64,000 nucleotides of DNA from contig NZ_PUIP01000001.1 of NCBI RefSeq assembly GCF_002968015.1, positions 310,001 through 374,000 on the forward strand, given 5' to 3'. Positions 63,521 through 64,000 of this stretch are shown here, one piece after another. The stretch's first letter is position 1; each line of letters begins with the position of its first letter. The translations under genes were made by a program, and so were the position numbers. This stretch comes from Massilia phosphatilytica (GTDB lineage: Bacteria; Pseudomonadota; Gammaproteobacteria; Burkholderiales; Burkholderiaceae_D). The notes beneath the pieces are model-generated. The model did no database searches and was not told where the DNA came from. It saw nothing but the letters and a program-made list of their open reading frames with translations.

Positions 63521-63596
63521 GTCCCCATCGTCTAGAGGCCTAGGACATCACCCTTTCACGGTGAGTACCGGGGTTCGAATCCCCGTGGGGACGCCA
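63521..63596 (+). tRNA. tRNA-Glu (TTC), copy 3
   Basis: Identical to copies 1 and 2, 24 bases after tRNA-Ala copy 3. Confidence 0.97.
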
Positions 63597-63647
63597 AGGT
63601 TTTGGTGTAAGATGCCTGCAATCAGGCATAGCGGTAAAAGTTCCAGG

Positions 63648-63723
63648 GTCCCCATCGTCTAGAGGCCTAGGACATCACCCTTTCACGGTGAGTACCGGGG
63701 TTCGAATCCCCGTGGGGACGCCA
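63648..63723 (+). tRNA. tRNA-Glu (TTC), copy 4
   Basis: Identical tRNA-Glu(TTC) without a preceding Ala gene. The 51-base spacer contains a short GATGCCTGCAATCAGGCAT hairpin. Confidence 0.97.
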
Positions 63724-63753
63724 AGAATACGGCAAGCAGTCAAACAGTTTTAG

Positions 63754-63829
63754 GTCCCCATCGTCTAGAGGCCTAGGACATCACCCTTTCACGGTGAGTA
63801 CCGGGGTTCGAATCCCCGTGGGGACGCCA
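63754..63829 (+). tRNA. tRNA-Glu (TTC), copy 5
   Basis: Identical tRNA-Glu(TTC), the last RNA gene of the array, followed by a terminator. Confidence 0.97.
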
Positions 63830-63836
63830 GTCAAAG

Positions 63837-63884
63837 ACCGGAGCAGACCACCCGCACATGCGGAAAGGTGCTCCGGTTTTTCTT
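63837..63884 (+). terminator. Terminator of the tRNA array
   Basis: ACCGGAGCA (63837–63845) pairs with TGCTCCGGT (63869–63877), with an inner CCGC/GCGG hairpin, and is followed by TTTCTTT. It separates the tRNA array from earP. Confidence 0.85.
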
Positions 63885-63897
63885 TGGGTCCGCGACC

Positions 63898-64000
63898 ATG
63901 CACAACGATCAACGCTCCACGACACTTGCCATCTTCTGCAAGGTGGTCGACAACTTCGGCGACATCGGCATCTGCTGGCGCCTCGCGCGGCAGTTCCACA
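63898..64000 (+). CDS. earP: EF-P arginine rhamnosyltransferase EarP, partial (5' end only)
   Basis: Only about 34 residues are visible (MHNDQRSTTLAIFCKVVDNF, then GDIGICWRLARQFH). FCxVVDNFGDIGxxWRLARQL is the N-terminal signature of EarP (DUF2331), which transfers rhamnose from dTDP-rhamnose to an arginine of elongation factor P. The efp gene normally follows, beyond this window. The frame is open to the right edge. Confidence 0.85.
   Translation, partial: MHNDQRSTTLAIFCKVVDNFGDIGICWRLARQFH

Overview
This is high-GC chromosomal DNA from a betaproteobacterium. Several features point to Oxalobacteraceae, close to Massilia, Duganella or Janthinobacterium: a DUF3460–scpA–panC block, flhDC followed by motAB and a long chemotaxis operon, a PEP-CTERM exported protein, FliA-type promoter motifs, earP, and short palindromic repeats containing GGGGTCAGAGCCC. 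The genus is inferred from gene content and not measured. Coding density is high and many neighbouring genes overlap by 1–4 bases, so the annotation rests mostly on clear operons.

Layout. At 1–4 kb lies a minus-strand lysine/diaminopimelate block (dapC, dapD) followed by a PilU-like ATPase and a partial exported protein. At 4–8.3 kb are a DUF1275 membrane protein, an exported GH31 glycosidase and an AraC regulator. At 8.4–13.5 kb a tight plus-strand operon encodes an alkyl-DHAP-synthase-like flavoprotein, a GlpD-like dehydrogenase, an FGGY kinase and an unknown protein. This looks like a glycerolipid or ether-lipid pathway. At 13.7–24 kb are a REC-PAS-GGDEF cyclase, amino-acid enzymes and regulators (aminotransferase, RidA, MocR with a divergent EamA exporter), a GST–SMR–DUF606 export operon with a divergent LysR regulator, and a periplasmic PheC–AroQ fusion. 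At 23.6–27.4 kb is an ECF42-type sigma factor module with two DGPF/YCII proteins, a VOC protein and a GyrI-like protein. At 27.4–37 kb are htpG with a recognisable heat-shock promoter and structured leader, several exported or membrane proteins, and kynA–kynU.

From 37 to 51 kb the window holds the motility regulon: flhDC, a membrane methyltransferase, motAB, a short CheZ-like protein, cheY, cheA, cheW, cheR, cheD, cheB, a second cheY, cheZ, an HDOD/degenerate-EAL protein and a YcgR-type c-di-GMP brake. No chemoreceptor gene is in this locus. The 584-base region before flhD carries four phased copies of a sigma-28 (FliA) promoter motif, one of them a perfect match to the enterobacterial consensus. 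This suggests that the flagellar sigma factor feeds back onto the master regulator.

From 51 to 64 kb are housekeeping genes (panC, scpA, DUF3460, a possible FabMG-type reductase, a small lipoprotein, metG, apbC, an RlmN-like radical SAM enzyme, a 2H phosphoesterase-like protein, a GGDEF protein, gltX). A tRNA array follows directly after gltX: three identical tRNA-Ala(GGC) and five identical tRNA-Glu(TTC) genes. The start of earP lies at the right edge.

The observations most worth a second look are the tandem FliA promoters before flhD, the AGPS-like/GlpD-like/FGGY operon, the PheC–AroQ fusion, the second CheZ-like protein, the htpG leader and the gltX-linked tRNA array.
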